A DNA stretch of 64,000 nucleotides from Terracoccus luteus (GTDB lineage: Bacteria > Actinomycetota > Actinomycetes > Actinomycetales > Dermatophilaceae). Position numbers and translations under genes: made by a program. Where the stretch lies: contig NZ_RBXT01000001.1 in assembly GCF_003635045.1 (NCBI RefSeq), positions 3,162,001 to 3,226,000 of the forward strand, read 5' to 3'. Below, piece by piece: positions 1-11,100 of the stretch. Under the pieces are notes generated by a model. That model searched no databases. It saw nothing but the letters and a program-made list of their open reading frames with translations, and was not told the origin of the DNA. Each line of letters begins with the position of its first letter. Positions within the stretch are counted from its first letter, which is position 1.

Positions 1-1640
1 CGGTAGTTGAGGTTCAGCCGGCGCGCGCGCCCGACGATCTTGATCCCATACTGGGACAACGTGATCCGGTGGCCGTAGATCCGCTGGTGAGAATCCTCGG
101 CAATGAAGATGTCGTCCTTCCCTTCGGCGACGGCCGCACGCAGAAGCTGCCACCGTGACGGCGAGAGGTCCTGGCCCTCGTCCACGAGCACATAATCGAA
201 GGGCCGAGTGGCTCCGGCGGCCGCCTGCAGGTTCAGGTGCTCGGCGGCCAACGTCGCGACCTCGGGATAGTCCAGCCGACCGTAGATGCGGCCCGTCGCG
301 CGGTAGGAGGCGATGACGTCCCACACCGCCGTGCGCTTGGCACGGTCCAGCGCAACACCACGCCCAGGCCTGCGCACCTTGAGGTACTCCGCCTTCTCCC
401 TGATCTGGTTCGGCAGCACGACAGCCGAGTACTCCTCCTCAAAGAACCCAGGGCTCTTGAGCTGCGGCGGAAGCGCCTGGCCGGCGACGGCGATGGCGTC
501 GGCCCAAGCGGTGCTCGGGCTCCGATCGGAGACCTCGGTGGTCGCGACTCCCAACACGGCCTCGGCCGCCTTCGCGATGCCAGGCCCAGCAGCCTTGACG
601 ACGCGAGCCGCGAAGGCATCGACGCCCACGACGTAGGCGCCGGCGTCCCCGATGTTCTTGGCGCGCGGCAGATCCGGATCCAGCCGACGCAGGTCCCGGT
701 CGAGCATGTTCGCGAGGTTTGTGGTGTACGTGGTCACGAGCACGCGAGGGGTGGGCATGCGTCGGGTGAGCGCACGGGCGCGGTGCAGCACGACCACCGT
801 CTTCCCGGTCCCCGCTCCTCCGGTAAGGCGGGCCGATCCGTTGTACCCCTTGTAGACGTACTGGCGCTGGTCCGGGTGGAGGAAGATCCGCCACGCGCCG
901 AAGTCACCCTCGTTGATGACGCGCTCGAGCTCCGCGTTGGACTCGATCCACGCGAAGGTGAGCTGACTCGCGGGCCGCTTGAGGCCTTCGATGATCGCCT
1001 CGTCCGAGTGGACGTCTTCGGTCTCGTGCTGGCCGAGTCCGTAGCGTTCCTTGATGTCGCTGATCGAGGTTCCACCTATCAGGTCGATCAGCGCGAGCCC
1101 CTGCCAGTCCGCGGGGGCCCTGTCGACCACAGAGGCGAGGGAGTCCTCGTCCGTGGCGGCCATCGCGAGCTCTGCGAAGCGCGCATCGAGTCCGAGGCTG
1201 TCGACGAGGTCCTTCACCCCGAAGCCGTATGCCGCCAGCATCGGGGGCAGGCTCGTCTTCCCTCCCGCTGGAGTGACCTCCGCAGGCGCCGCCTCTGGTT
1301 CGGGGACAACCGTGGGGGCGGCGTCGAGAATCTCGGGCACACCGGAGATCGGGTTCAGCTTGAGCACGACCTTCTGCGCCACCTCGATCGCGTCGTCGTG
1401 CGGCCAGATGCCGTGGAGGACGTAGTCGACAGAATCGGGGGTGGTCAGCTTGAAGAGGACCGCGCGGTAGCCCTGGTCGACACGTCCAGTCCTGACGCGG
1501 GGGTCGGCACTGTTGTTGATCGGCTCGATGTGCAGCCCAGGCAGCGATGGGTCCTCTGACAGCTTCTCGAGGAACGCAAACGCCTTCTTCTTGAGACCAG
1601 GTTCGAGCTTGCTCACCAACTTGGTGATGATCACGGACAT
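1..1640 (-). CDS. UvrD/Rep-type helicase with RelE/ParE-like N-terminus (3' end outside window)
   Basis: The protein is predicted to be a superfamily 1 ATP-dependent DNA helicase. Residues about 15-95 look like a RelE/ParE-fold domain: a short helix pair, then a block with RVDQGYRAVLFK and ending in HDDAIEVAQK, as in the N-terminal domain of many actinobacterial UvrD proteins. A Walker A motif (GGAGTGKTVV) follows at about residue 275, and a Walker B-type motif (VLVDEGQDL) lies near position 200 of the window. The reading frame stays open to position 1, so the C-terminal helicase motifs are missing only because the window ends. Its ATG shares one base with the TGA of the upstream helicase gene (TGATG), which indicates translational coupling and places it last among the visible genes of the operon. 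Helicase assignment is firm; the RelE-like domain is by motif resemblance, and whether it has any nuclease activity is unknown. Confidence 0.85.
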   Translation of the reverse strand, partial: MSVIITKLVSKLEPGLKKKAFAFLEKLSEDPSLPGLHIEPINNSADPRVRTGRVDQGYRAVLFKLTTPDSVDYVLHGIWPHDDAIEVAQKVVLKLNPISGVPEILDAAPTVVPEPEAAPAEVTPAGGKTSLPPMLAAYGFGVKDLVDSLGLDARFAELAMAATDEDSLASVVDRAPADWQGLALIDLIGGTSISDIKERYGLGQHETEDVHSDEAIIEGLKRPASQLTFAWIESNAELERVINEGDFGAWRIFLHPDQRQYVYKGYNGSARLTGGAGTGKTVVVLHRARALTRRMPTPRVLVTTYTTNLANMLDRDLRRLDPDLPRAKNIGDAGAYVVGVDAFAARVVKAAGPGIAKAAEAVLGVATTEVSDRSPSTAWADAIAVAGQALPPQLKSPGFFEEEYSAVVLPNQIREKAEYLKVRRPGRGVALDRAKRTAVWDVIASYRATGRIYGRLDYPEVATLAAEHLNLQAAAGATRPFDYVLVDEGQDLSPSRWQLLRAAVAEGKDDIFIAEDSHQRIYGHRITLSQYGIKIVGRARRLNLNY

Positions 1641-4600
1641 CAGTGGGCTTCCTTCTCGGTGAGTGCTTCCAGCAGCGCTTCGATCTTGGCGTCGACGACG
1701 GTCCAGCCGTCCGCCTGGAGGTCTTCGATAGAGGCGTCGTCGGGATCGACGAGCACGGCGATCTTGCGGTTGGGCCAAGCGAAGTCGACGGGTGTTCCGT
1801 TGGCGAACTCCTCGCCATAGACGGGCACGGCGACGGTCGTCGAGTTAGCCAGTGCCCGGACCAGGGCGAGCTCGAGTGCGCTGTCCTTGACGAGGTCGGC
1901 AAGCGCTGCCCACTCGGGTGCCAGGTCCACGGCGGGCGCAGCGACCGAGGCAACGACTACCGCTGGCGCCCCGGTGGTGGTCGCCAGCGTGGTCGACGTC
2001 AGGACAACCGTGTGGCTCGCGTCCGTGAACGCGTTTGCGAGCTGTAGCCAGCGCTGCCACGCCCGCTTGTGGTCCGGATCCGCCACGGCAGAGTCGCTGT
2101 CGTCAAGGATGACGACGGTCTCCATGGCCGTCTGGGTTGCGGGGTGGAGTCGCGTCAAGACGCCCACCTGGCCCTCGCGCCACCAGATCGCCGAAGGCGC
2201 GCCAGAGGTGGTGGCGTTCCCGGCCGCCGCCATGAGCTCGGCCGCAAGACCCGCGAGACTGGCCTCGGCGTCAACGGCAATACCGACGGCGCCGTTCGCG
2301 GCGAGCAGCATCCAGACCGCGTCCGCGAGCGCCTTGCGGGGAGCGTGATGGGGCTGCTGGATCCACGACATGAGCCAGTCCATCGGCCCGCCGGTCAGAG
2401 CCTTGACCGCGTCCCGGTTGAAGCCTCCCCCCGGCTGACCAGCGGGCAGGGCCAGGAGGTGGTCGACGACGGGCGGCAGCACCCACTCGTATGCCGGCGC
2501 GTGCTTTCCTCCCTCCGTGAGGTCTGCATCCGTCAGCCCGAGGACTGCGAAGTCGTTGAGCCGCAGAGTGTTGCGCTTCACAGCGTCGTCCGCGATGCGG
2601 TTGTGCTGCGGGCTGGCGTGGTAGGTCCAGCCGTCAGTGAAGATCGCGATCGGTGGAATGCCCGGATCGTTGCTCCGCAGCACGAAGTCGGGGATGGACC
2701 CGTGCGACAGCTCCTGCGGAGTCAGGGTCCAGACGCGCTGGTCCCCACCGAAGGTGATGGTGAGCCGGTTCCCAGAGGGGCCGGGCTTCTCCTTGACCGT
2801 GGCGTTGAGTGCCTTGAGACGCTCCTCGAAGACATTGCGGAAGAGCAGTTCGAGGTGCGACTCACTGCTGCCGCTCCCCACAGGGCCCTCGGTGACCTGC
2901 CAGCCCATCGCATCAGCCGGCGGGACCTCGTCGGACTCCAAGGGGGACGACATGCCCAGGATCGTCCGAAGGTGCCGCTCGGCCGCTAGCCGGGACAGCC
3001 GATCGGCACCCAGCCCGAAGGAGAAGGGCAGGAGGCACCGATGACAGGCCATCCGGTTCTCGTCCTTGCAGGGACACAGCGCCACGACCTGGAGGGCTGT
3101 GGCGAGGAGGTCCCACATCTCCTCCGGCTCGGCGAGGTCCGCGAGGTAGCCCGTTCCACCCGGCACGATGTCGTGCAGGAGCAGAGCATCACGGACCTCC
3201 CCTTGGGCGCCGCCGGGGATGGGTGCCGGGATCGTCGCGACCTCGAGATGGTCTGGGTTGCCGCCCATGCGCTCGCGGAGCCCCAACAGCACCGCCGCGG
3301 CCAGGCTGGGGACGGCGAAGGAGTCGCCGAGCGTGACCTGCAGGGGCAGAGACAGCACCACGGCCTGAGTCGTCAGGGTCCGCGTCAGACCGACCACGCG
3401 GGCATCCTCGGCGGACGCGTCCCGGTAGCGGCACCAGGGCCGGTGCTCGTGACGGTTGTTCGCGTTGGCGTGGCTGTCCGCTTTCCCGCATGCCGCGCAG
3501 ACGCGGAACATCGTGTTCGGCAGCTGCTGCCCTGCCACACCTCGCGCCGACATGCCCGACACACTGGCGCGGCCGGCGTTGAGCCAGCGGATGTCCATCG
3601 ATCGGTAGTGCGCGATCCCGAACGTTCCACCGGTCACAGCCCACTGACGCGTGACGTTGGCCGGGTTCAGGTCCGGGGCGACGGCGATGACGAAGCGAGT
3701 CTTCTTTCGCTCGTCGCTGCTGTCGTTGATGCGGCTCTCGTCCCTTCGGACCTCGCTCAGAACCCTGGTCATCTCTACGACCTCGAACCGTTGGGCGGCG
3801 TCCGCGATCTGCGAGCTGCCGCATCGGGGGCACGACGTCACGGTGATCTGGTTGCCAGCGGGCGCGAGGTCGCACGCATACCCGCAGACGTCGCACCACG
3901 CCCAGGGCCGGATGAGGTTCGTCTCGGTGCCGAGGTCGAGCCCGTCGACGTCCATCTCCAGACCGCGGGCGTAGAAGGTCGCGCCGGGCGCGAAGTCCCG
4001 AAGGGCCAGGGACGCCACCCGGTTGAACGTCCGCTGCTCCGACATGTAGGCGTTCGTCTCCGGGTCGCGCCAGGTCACGGCGACGTCGAGGGTGACCGAG
4101 TCGTCGACGAGGGTGTAGTTGGGCAACAGCCCATACTCCTCCAACGACGAGATCCAGTGCTTGTTGCGGTGGTCGTTGTGGTGGCGGCCGACCAACTTGA
4201 GCGTCGACTCGGCAGAACGGAAGTCCCGCTTGTCGTCGTCCGAGGCAGCCGGACTCTCCGCGGCGGCCTTGAGCTCGGGGAGCTTGGCGAGGATCTCCTG
4301 ACGTCGGTGCGCGAGGTCGAGGTCGAGCTGCCCCCACCGCTGTGACGCGGCATACACGAGTCGGGCCAGACCGCTCGTCCCCCAGTCGACCTCACCGGCG
4401 GCCTCCTGCGGCGTCGCCCACGCCCGGAGCATCTCCTGGGTCTCGGGCTTGAGGTTGTCGAAGGTCTCGAGGAACTCCTCGAGGTACTCGTCGGCATGGT
4501 TCTCGGCCTCGGTGACAAGGTCACCGAGGAACGTGCCGTATCCCGCCGACTCCATCGCGAGCCCGGCCTTACTGGGGATGAACTGCGACGGGTTGCGTGC

Positions 4601-7600
4601 CATCCGGTCGATGACCGAGGCGATGTACTGCCGCTGGAGGATCTCCTCGGCATTGAGATAGGTCGCCGGCGGCCGGACCTCGCCGTTGATGACGGACAGC
4701 GGGTCCCCGAGCCGGGGCAGGTGCTCTCCGCGCCCGGTTACGAAGGCGACATTGAGGGAGTTGCCGGTGAGGCGACCTGCCCGGCCGACTCGCTGGAGGT
4801 AGGACGCCACGGTCCGCGGCAGGGAGGCGAGGAGCACCGTCGACAGGTCGCCGATGTCGATACCCATCTCCAGCGTGGGCGTGGCCACGAGGACGTTGGG
4901 TGCGCCCGGATCCGTGCCCCCTGATCGGAAGGCGCGTTCGTACTCCAGCCGGACATCGTCCTCCAGCAGGCTCGAGTGCTCTCGGGAGACGATGCGCCGC
5001 ATGTCCGACGACGCGTACAGGTCCCGATAGAAGTTCTCGCTTCTGGGTGTGGACACGAGGTGCCCAGGACACCGGACACTCGTGCAGCGGCTGCCGTCGA
5101 GCTGTTCGACGACGGTGGTCGTGCCGTCGAGGTGGGTTCGACAGACGTCGCAGACGAGGAGCGTGGTGGGCTTCGCCAGCTCGTCGTCGGTGATCGGGGC
5201 GATGACGATGGAGCTGGGAGCAAGCGCGAAGACGGTCCCCCCCGACTCGGTCACGCTCGCCGTGAGGACATCCTCCTTGGCTAGCCGATCGAGGAGTGCC
5301 TTGGCGAGCACGGCCCCGTGCCTGGGGCTGACCCGCAGTGTCTTCGCGGTCCAGTTCGCATACCAGCTCTGCGGCGAGGTGACGGGGTCGAGCAGCGGCT
5401 CGCGCATCGTCGCGCCGCCAACGCGGGGGAAGGCGGGCGCCGCCCGTCCCGAGGGGAAAGCGGGCATCCCCTGGGTGCGAGGTCTGCCACCCCAGATGAA
5501 GAAGCGACGGCCGTCGCTGGCGATGTACTTCGAAAGCCACTCGTGGGCGATGCCACCCTTCTGGCGCATGTGCTCCAAGACGCCTCGCACCCAGGCCACG
5601 AGGTCGGCCTCTGGTGTGGCGGACAGCGGGGCATCGAGTGTGTCCTGCACCCCTTCGAGGTCGAGGGCCGCCTTGGCAAGGGAAGCGAGCCGCGCAGGGC
5701 TGCCGGCCTCCACCTGGACCGCGACCGACCCGGTGCGCTCAAGGGTGCGGCCGAAGCTCGACTGGAGGCCGAACTCCAGGGTGGTGTCGAACAGGAGCCG
5801 GCGCTTGACGCGTGCCCGTGCCTGGCTCATGCGGCCAACAGATGCGTTGGGTTTCCACCAACCGTCGAACTCATCGCGATCGATGCAGTCGGGCGGAACC
5901 ATCCGGTAGCGGCTGAAGGGGTCGGCTTGGCCGCGCTGGAACACCCTCTCGACGAGCTCGTCGAGGGTGCAGGGACCGGCGCCGATCGCGTCTCGGAGCA
6001 TGGCGCGGAAGGTCAGCGTATGCGAGCGCGCCTCGACGAAGCCGGCCCGGTGGGCGGCGTCCTGGACGCTGTCGGTGAAAACGAGGGACTTCTTCTCGCG
6101 CGGGTCCAGCGCAGCCTCGCCGAACAGCGTGGAGAGCGTCACGGACAGGAGCGTCGCGATGGCGCTGCCGAGGAAGCGTATGCCGTCCTCCTGCAGGCAG
6201 GAGGGGCACGTGTCCTTGCGCGAGAGATCGTCCGCCTCGACGCCTACATGGGTGAGCACCGGCAGGATCCGCCCGGCACGGAGCCGCTCGTCATCCGGCT
6301 CGGGCATCTTGGTCAGCAAAGTCCGGTGGTCGGTGTCGAACCAGAGCAGGTTTTCGATGCGCTCTGCCTCGCCGGACGGCCCGAGCCCGATGCTGAAGTC
6401 GGCCTCGGCGGGGGCGGCGAGGAGGGGTCGGAAGCGGCCCTCCTTCAGGGCATGACGCCTCCGGATGGTCGTGTCGTCGTTCTGAAGGTCGCTGCCCACC
6501 GCCGCGAGCTCGACGCCCCAGCCCGATCGGCCACAGTGTCGGCAGTAGAGGGCGGGGAAGGACTGGGCGTAGGGTTCCTCGTCCGTGCCGCCAAGGCGGG
6601 CCCCGTCGTCGCTCCAGCGGTAGGCCGTGACGAGGGACGCGTCGCGGTCGATGCGGGTGAGCTCACGCACCCAGAGGGTGAGCTCCACGGTGATAGCCCC
6701 GTGACCAGCGATGGCGCGAACGTGGCTCAGGTCGGCGACGAGGTGGTCGAGCGCCCTGAGGTGAAGCTCGGTGGTTCCATCCGCGGCAGTCTCGGTGGGG
6801 AAGATGACCTCCAGTAGGTCCTCGCGGCGGGTCGCCTCCACCGCGGCCGTGGCTAGTGCCTGCACGTCCGGAAGCACCCGAGACACTCCGAGGAAAGCCT
6901 CGGCGGTCGCAGGGTCATCGCCGTTGGGGAAACGTGCAGCTCCCCGCTCGTCGCCCTCGGGAACCCCTTCGAGGAGAGCGTCGAACACCTCGCGGGTGAG
7001 CGCCTCCGGGTCATCGCGGAGGCGGTCGCAGCGTCCAACGAGGCCGCGAAGCTCGGCCTCGGTCAGGTCGCGGAGCCGTCGGGGCGCCAATTGCTGCGCG
7101 CTGACCTCTGAGACCGCCGAACCCACCCACTCATCGAGGCTGAGCCGAGACTCGGTGATCACACTGTCTGGTCCGAAGTCGTCGCCGAAGACCGTGTGGG
7201 CGAAGCCGACCATCGTTGAGGGATCTCCGCGATCGCCGAGCGTCGCCGAGGTCGCAACGGGGGTGATCTTGCCGAGCGGGCGGGCTCGGTCCGCCTCGGT
7301 GATCGAGGAGTCCTCGTCGGGCCAATGGCTCTTGAGGGCCATGCCGAGCCGGCGAAGGAGCATGGCGACGTCCGTCCCCTGAGCCCCGTCGTAGGTGTGG
7401 AACTCGTCGAGGACGAGATAGGTCAGCGACGTCGCGCTCTGCTTCCAGATCGGCTGGTCATCCTGGCGCAGCAGGAGCTGGTCGAGCATCTTGTAGTTGG
7501 TCAGGAGGATGTCGGGGGCCAGGCTGCGCATTGCGCCGCGGTCGTTGATGAGCCCGCGCTTGGAGACGATCGTCCGGTGCTCGGGATCCTGCTCGCCGGT

Positions 7601-8122
7601 GTAGATGCCTGCCGTAACGGACGCAAGTTCTGGGCGCGTCGTGAGCAGGTGGGTGAGGCGGCCGGCCTGGTCGTTCGCCAGCGCGTTCATCGGATAGAGG
7701 ATGAGCGCCTTCATCCCGGTCACGCCCGCGCGGTTGGCTCGGACGACGTGGTCGAGGATCGGGTGGAGGAACGTCTCCGTCTTGCCCGAGCCGGTGCCCG
7801 TCGTGACGAGGGTCGGGAGGGGACGCGGCTTGTCGGGGCCGAGGTCGTTCGTCGTGAGCCGCGCGTACGCCGCCGCCTGGTGGCCGTAAGGAACGAGGCC
7901 CGGGTCCCAGTCGAGCGAACGCTGCCAGCCGTCATCCGCGGGACGGTACGGAAGGCGAAGGCGGAGGTACGGCCCGCGGAAGATGCCGTCCTCCGCGTCG
8001 GAGAGGAACTCTGTGAGGGCCTGCGCGGCCTCAGGGTCGGCGAGGGCGAACGTCGTCGTCAGGTAGTCGACGATGCCCTGCCGTAGGGCACCCGCCTGCA
8101 AGCTGGGGAGGAGCTCGGCCAT
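1640..8122 (-). CDS. Giant DEAD/DEAH (Lhr/YprA-like, DUF1998/MZB) helicase with nuclease-like C-terminal region
   Basis: This 2160-aa superfamily 2 helicase has Walker A (TGTGSGKTETF, about residue 109), a DEFH box (LVLDEFHTYDGAQGTD, about 240), a SATLGDRG motif III, and motif VI (QRVGRAGR, about 1110). Cysteine pairs near 1410-1430 (CDVCG, CPRCG) suggest a zinc site. The MZB/DUF1998 cysteine set CPCKDENRMACHRC lies near 1685. Beyond it, residues about 1750-1860 contain PDFVLR, AIFTDGWTYH and a following D..KR..L segment, a pattern like Vsr/PD-(D/E)XK folds found downstream of DUF1998. The last 65 residues form a small module shared with the helicase at 15735-20672. DUF1998 helicases include DrmA/DrmB of DISARM and DruE of Druantia; this one is closest in overall build to such defence helicases, but which family is not decided here. 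Start ATG shares one base with the methyltransferase stop. Confidence 0.9.
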   Translation of the reverse strand: MAELLPSLQAGALRQGIVDYLTTTFALADPEAAQALTEFLSDAEDGIFRGPYLRLRLPYRPADDGWQRSLDWDPGLVPYGHQAAAYARLTTNDLGPDKPRPLPTLVTTGTGSGKTETFLHPILDHVVRANRAGVTGMKALILYPMNALANDQAGRLTHLLTTRPELASVTAGIYTGEQDPEHRTIVSKRGLINDRGAMRSLAPDILLTNYKMLDQLLLRQDDQPIWKQSATSLTYLVLDEFHTYDGAQGTDVAMLLRRLGMALKSHWPDEDSSITEADRARPLGKITPVATSATLGDRGDPSTMVGFAHTVFGDDFGPDSVITESRLSLDEWVGSAVSEVSAQQLAPRRLRDLTEAELRGLVGRCDRLRDDPEALTREVFDALLEGVPEGDERGAARFPNGDDPATAEAFLGVSRVLPDVQALATAAVEATRREDLLEVIFPTETAADGTTELHLRALDHLVADLSHVRAIAGHGAITVELTLWVRELTRIDRDASLVTAYRWSDDGARLGGTDEEPYAQSFPALYCRHCGRSGWGVELAAVGSDLQNDDTTIRRRHALKEGRFRPLLAAPAEADFSIGLGPSGEAERIENLLWFDTDHRTLLTKMPEPDDERLRAGRILPVLTHVGVEADDLSRKDTCPSCLQEDGIRFLGSAIATLLSVTLSTLFGEAALDPREKKSLVFTDSVQDAAHRAGFVEARSHTLTFRAMLRDAIGAGPCTLDELVERVFQRGQADPFSRYRMVPPDCIDRDEFDGWWKPNASVGRMSQARARVKRRLLFDTTLEFGLQSSFGRTLERTGSVAVQVEAGSPARLASLAKAALDLEGVQDTLDAPLSATPEADLVAWVRGVLEHMRQKGGIAHEWLSKYIASDGRRFFIWGGRPRTQGMPAFPSGRAAPAFPRVGGATMREPLLDPVTSPQSWYANWTAKTLRVSPRHGAVLAKALLDRLAKEDVLTASVTESGGTVFALAPSSIVIAPITDDELAKPTTLLVCDVCRTHLDGTTTVVEQLDGSRCTSVRCPGHLVSTPRSENFYRDLYASSDMRRIVSREHSSLLEDDVRLEYERAFRSGGTDPGAPNVLVATPTLEMGIDIGDLSTVLLASLPRTVASYLQRVGRAGRLTGNSLNVAFVTGRGEHLPRLGDPLSVINGEVRPPATYLNAEEILQRQYIASVIDRMARNPSQFIPSKAGLAMESAGYGTFLGDLVTEAENHADEYLEEFLETFDNLKPETQEMLRAWATPQEAAGEVDWGTSGLARLVYAASQRWGQLDLDLAHRRQEILAKLPELKAAAESPAASDDDKRDFRSAESTLKLVGRHHNDHRNKHWISSLEEYGLLPNYTLVDDSVTLDVAVTWRDPETNAYMSEQRTFNRVASLALRDFAPGATFYARGLEMDVDGLDLGTETNLIRPWAWCDVCGYACDLAPAGNQITVTSCPRCGSSQIADAAQRFEVVEMTRVLSEVRRDESRINDSSDERKKTRFVIAVAPDLNPANVTRQWAVTGGTFGIAHYRSMDIRWLNAGRASVSGMSARGVAGQQLPNTMFRVCAACGKADSHANANNRHEHRPWCRYRDASAEDARVVGLTRTLTTQAVVLSLPLQVTLGDSFAVPSLAAAVLLGLRERMGGNPDHLEVATIPAPIPGGAQGEVRDALLLHDIVPGGTGYLADLAEPEEMWDLLATALQVVALCPCKDENRMACHRCLLPFSFGLGADRLSRLAAERHLRTILGMSSPLESDEVPPADAMGWQVTEGPVGSGSSESHLELLFRNVFEERLKALNATVKEKPGPSGNRLTITFGGDQRVWTLTPQELSHGSIPDFVLRSNDPGIPPIAIFTDGWTYHASPQHNRIADDAVKRNTLRLNDFAVLGLTDADLTEGGKHAPAYEWVLPPVVDHLLALPAGQPGGGFNRDAVKALTGGPMDWLMSWIQQPHHAPRKALADAVWMLLAANGAVGIAVDAEASLAGLAAELMAAAGNATTSGAPSAIWWREGQVGVLTRLHPATQTAMETVVILDDSDSAVADPDHKRAWQRWLQLANAFTDASHTVVLTSTTLATTTGAPAVVVASVAAPAVDLAPEWAALADLVKDSALELALVRALANSTTVAVPVYGEEFANGTPVDFAWPNRKIAVLVDPDDASIEDLQADGWTVVDAKIEALLEALTEKEAH

Positions 8123-11100
8123 CAGGCGGTTCCACCGGTCTTCTCTGCCAGACGGCGCTCGAACTCGGCGTAGGCGGTGCGCATGTCTGCCTCACGGTCG
8201 AGTGTGCCGAAGGGGAGTTCATAGGTGTAGTCGATACCGCTCCCGGGGTGCGTCGCGGTCCGCTCCTCCTCGGTGATCTTGTCGCCCTTCTTGCGCCAGA
8301 CGGTCAGGACCGAGTTCGGCACAAGACGGCCGTTGGCGTCGTAGGTGTAGTCCCAGTGGTCGTAGCCGTAGAGCACTGCGAACTGGGTCCGGTAGACCGT
8401 GCACAGGTCGTCGATGTCGACGCCGAGCATGAGCGCCACAAGGGCATCGAGCTCGACCAACGCGTTGCGTCGGTCGACCGCCCGACGTAGGGGAGTCTCG
8501 GGAGTCCACCCCCGTCCGATGGGGCCAGCCGCGAACTGAGGAAGGATCATGGCGTCATCGAGGAACTCCTCGTCCCAACACTGTGCCCACAAGACGGCGT
8601 AGGCTCTGCTCACGCAGTTGAGCCGCAATGTGCGCAGCAACAGTGCGTGGATGAGCGGATGTTCGTTATCCACCATCGGGAGGCGATTCACGGTAACGCC
8701 GTGGATATCCGCCTTGGGCGCCGAGCGAACATTGAAGTCGCTCAGCAGCGATGAAAGCGCTCCCGCCACGACCACGAGCGACGACGTAGCACCCCTCGGT
8801 AGTCCCGCCGAGGTCACAGGGTGGACATGAGCGGCTCCCGGCGGAATAAGTGCAGGAATCAGGGTGCGCTCGCCGCCATTGGCGGCCATGCGTCGCCATG
8901 CCACGCGGTAGAAGTCGCGTGCCGGGTACTGGCCCTCGTCACCCCAATGCGTGTACTGAGCCTCGTAAACGTGCGACCTGCCAGCCGGCTTGTAGGACGT
9001 GATTGGCACAGACTCGGGTGTCAGATCCTCAAGGTCTGTCGAGGACCAATCGAGATTGTGCTTCATCGACTTGTTGGGGTACTTGTACATCGGCGTCGCG
9101 ACGTGCAGGTGCGGACCTTGGAGGATCACGTCCTTCCACGCTGCCCCGCCCCACGAAGATTCGAAACGGCCCTTTGTGCGGTCTGTCTTCTCGTTCCAGC
9201 CCGCCGAGAACTCGAGCCCTAACGTGGCTATCCGGGGCCGCTTGCTGGTGACCGCGAGAGTCTTGCTGGCAGCTTGATTGACGGTGTAGAGCATTCGGGT
9301 CCTGTGCGCTGGGCAACCTGAATCCTCGAGAATATCCCGCCAGGTCTCAAGCACGGAGTCATCGACCGATATGAGCCGCTTGCGATGAGGGCGTCGGTCC
9401 CAGTTGCCCTCGGCATCCTTAAGGCCGGGCTCAGGGCCCATTCCGTCATGCACGAACGAGCGATCGATTGTTTCGGGGTGGTAAAGCCCCGTTGCATGCA
9501 AGAAAGCAACGTCCATTCTGCGGCCGTATACATGGACACCATAGCTGACAAGATGATGAACCTCGAATAGTGTCAATTCGTTGATGAATTGCCAGTGCCT
9601 CCGGAGCCGCGCATAAGTATGAGATCGCAAGATACCAGCTCGTTCGTCACTGAAGTGCGTTTCAGGATGAAGGAGGGAAGCGACACCGGTGCTATGTGAA
9701 TGTTTCCATACCTGGGACATGAAACATCGGTATAGGTCTGGGCGCAGACCACTGAGGAGAGGGTAGGTGCTGATGTCGCTGACGAACTCACGAACAGCAA
9801 CCATGTCCCCCGTCGCCTCGAGCGTCAGAGCCTTGATCCCGTCCAGGGCTAGCGTCTCATCGCGCCGCTGTGAACGTTGAACTTCGGATGGCTTGAGGGC
9901 CAACTGCCACCAAGGATCCCCCTCGGCGAGGAGGGCATCCACATCGGTATCTGGCTTGACCCAAGGTGGGTTTCCTACTTGGAGGTCGAAGCCGTCATGC
10001 GCGAATACCGTTGCGAAGTCGAGCTCCCAGTGGAGGAATCCCTGTCGCCCCGCCACGCGCTCTCCCACGGCAACCCATGACTGCGCTTCCCGCACCTGCT
10101 CAATCTGGTCCGCCGCCGCGAAAATCAGGTCGTTGCGCTCCTCCTCGCCGAGTTCTTCCCACGACATGGCCGAGACGAGGGTGTCCATGCCCTTGGCCCT
10201 CTGGGCCTTCTTCAGGGTCTCGGTGCCCAAGATCTTCGTGCAGGCATCGATCCATTCCTGCAGTGTCGGCGGCTTGACCTCGGTCTCGGTCAGCGGCCAG
10301 AACCACATGGCGCACCAGAGATCCATGACGAGCCGGAGCCTTCGGTAGGCCCCGTTCTCATCGGCGAGCGACGCCTCGATCTCCTCCCGGGTCACAGCTT
10401 GTGTGTGCTTCGGGGTCTCGCGTCCCCACAGCTCGATGATGCGGCTGGATTCGGCCTCGGCAATGCGTAGGCGTCGGAGCGCGAACTGCCAGAGCTTCTC
10501 GACCCGCTCGCCAAGGACGGTCAGCTGTTGCAGCTGCTTCGTCGTCGGCTTTGCTCTCATTGACCGACGCCACGCCTTGAGCTTCGCGACCGCTTCCGGC
10601 GCCAGGGCCGCGACGTCCTTGGGGACCTCAGTGGCTGAGCCCCAGCCCTGGGCTGGCAACAGGAAGTGATGGACGCGGCTCGACGTCGCGCTGAGGGCGT
10701 GACCCTCGGCAAGGTTCTCTGCCAGTTCCGTGAGGGGGACGTCCTGCGGGGTCGAGGTCAGCCATGACTTGTCCTTGAGCTGCGCTTGTGAGTACACGGC
10801 TCGTCGAGTGCCGATGAGCGAGTTGCCTCGCCGGAGGCGGAGCCCGAACCATGGCGCCTGCAGCCCCGCAACCATGGTGTCGAGCCAGAGGGAAACCTCC
10901 GCGAGCTCGACCGCCGTGCCGTTGAGGTCGACCCCGTGGACCTGGTGGAGGGCGATGTACGCCTTCACCTTCTGGAGCTCGGTCGCGTACTCATCCGGGT
11001 CGATCCGCTCGTCGAGCTCGTCCTGGCGCCGCTTGAGGTACTCGGCGGCGAGCTGTCGGACTGCCTCGATGGCGAACGCGCCCGACCCGAGGGCCGGCTC

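Noticed and set aside
237-1559. Long plus-strand open frame (440 aa) at the left edge
   Set aside because: It is antisense to the UvrD-type helicase, whose motifs are clear; the plus-strand translation is Arg/Val/Glu-rich without motifs.
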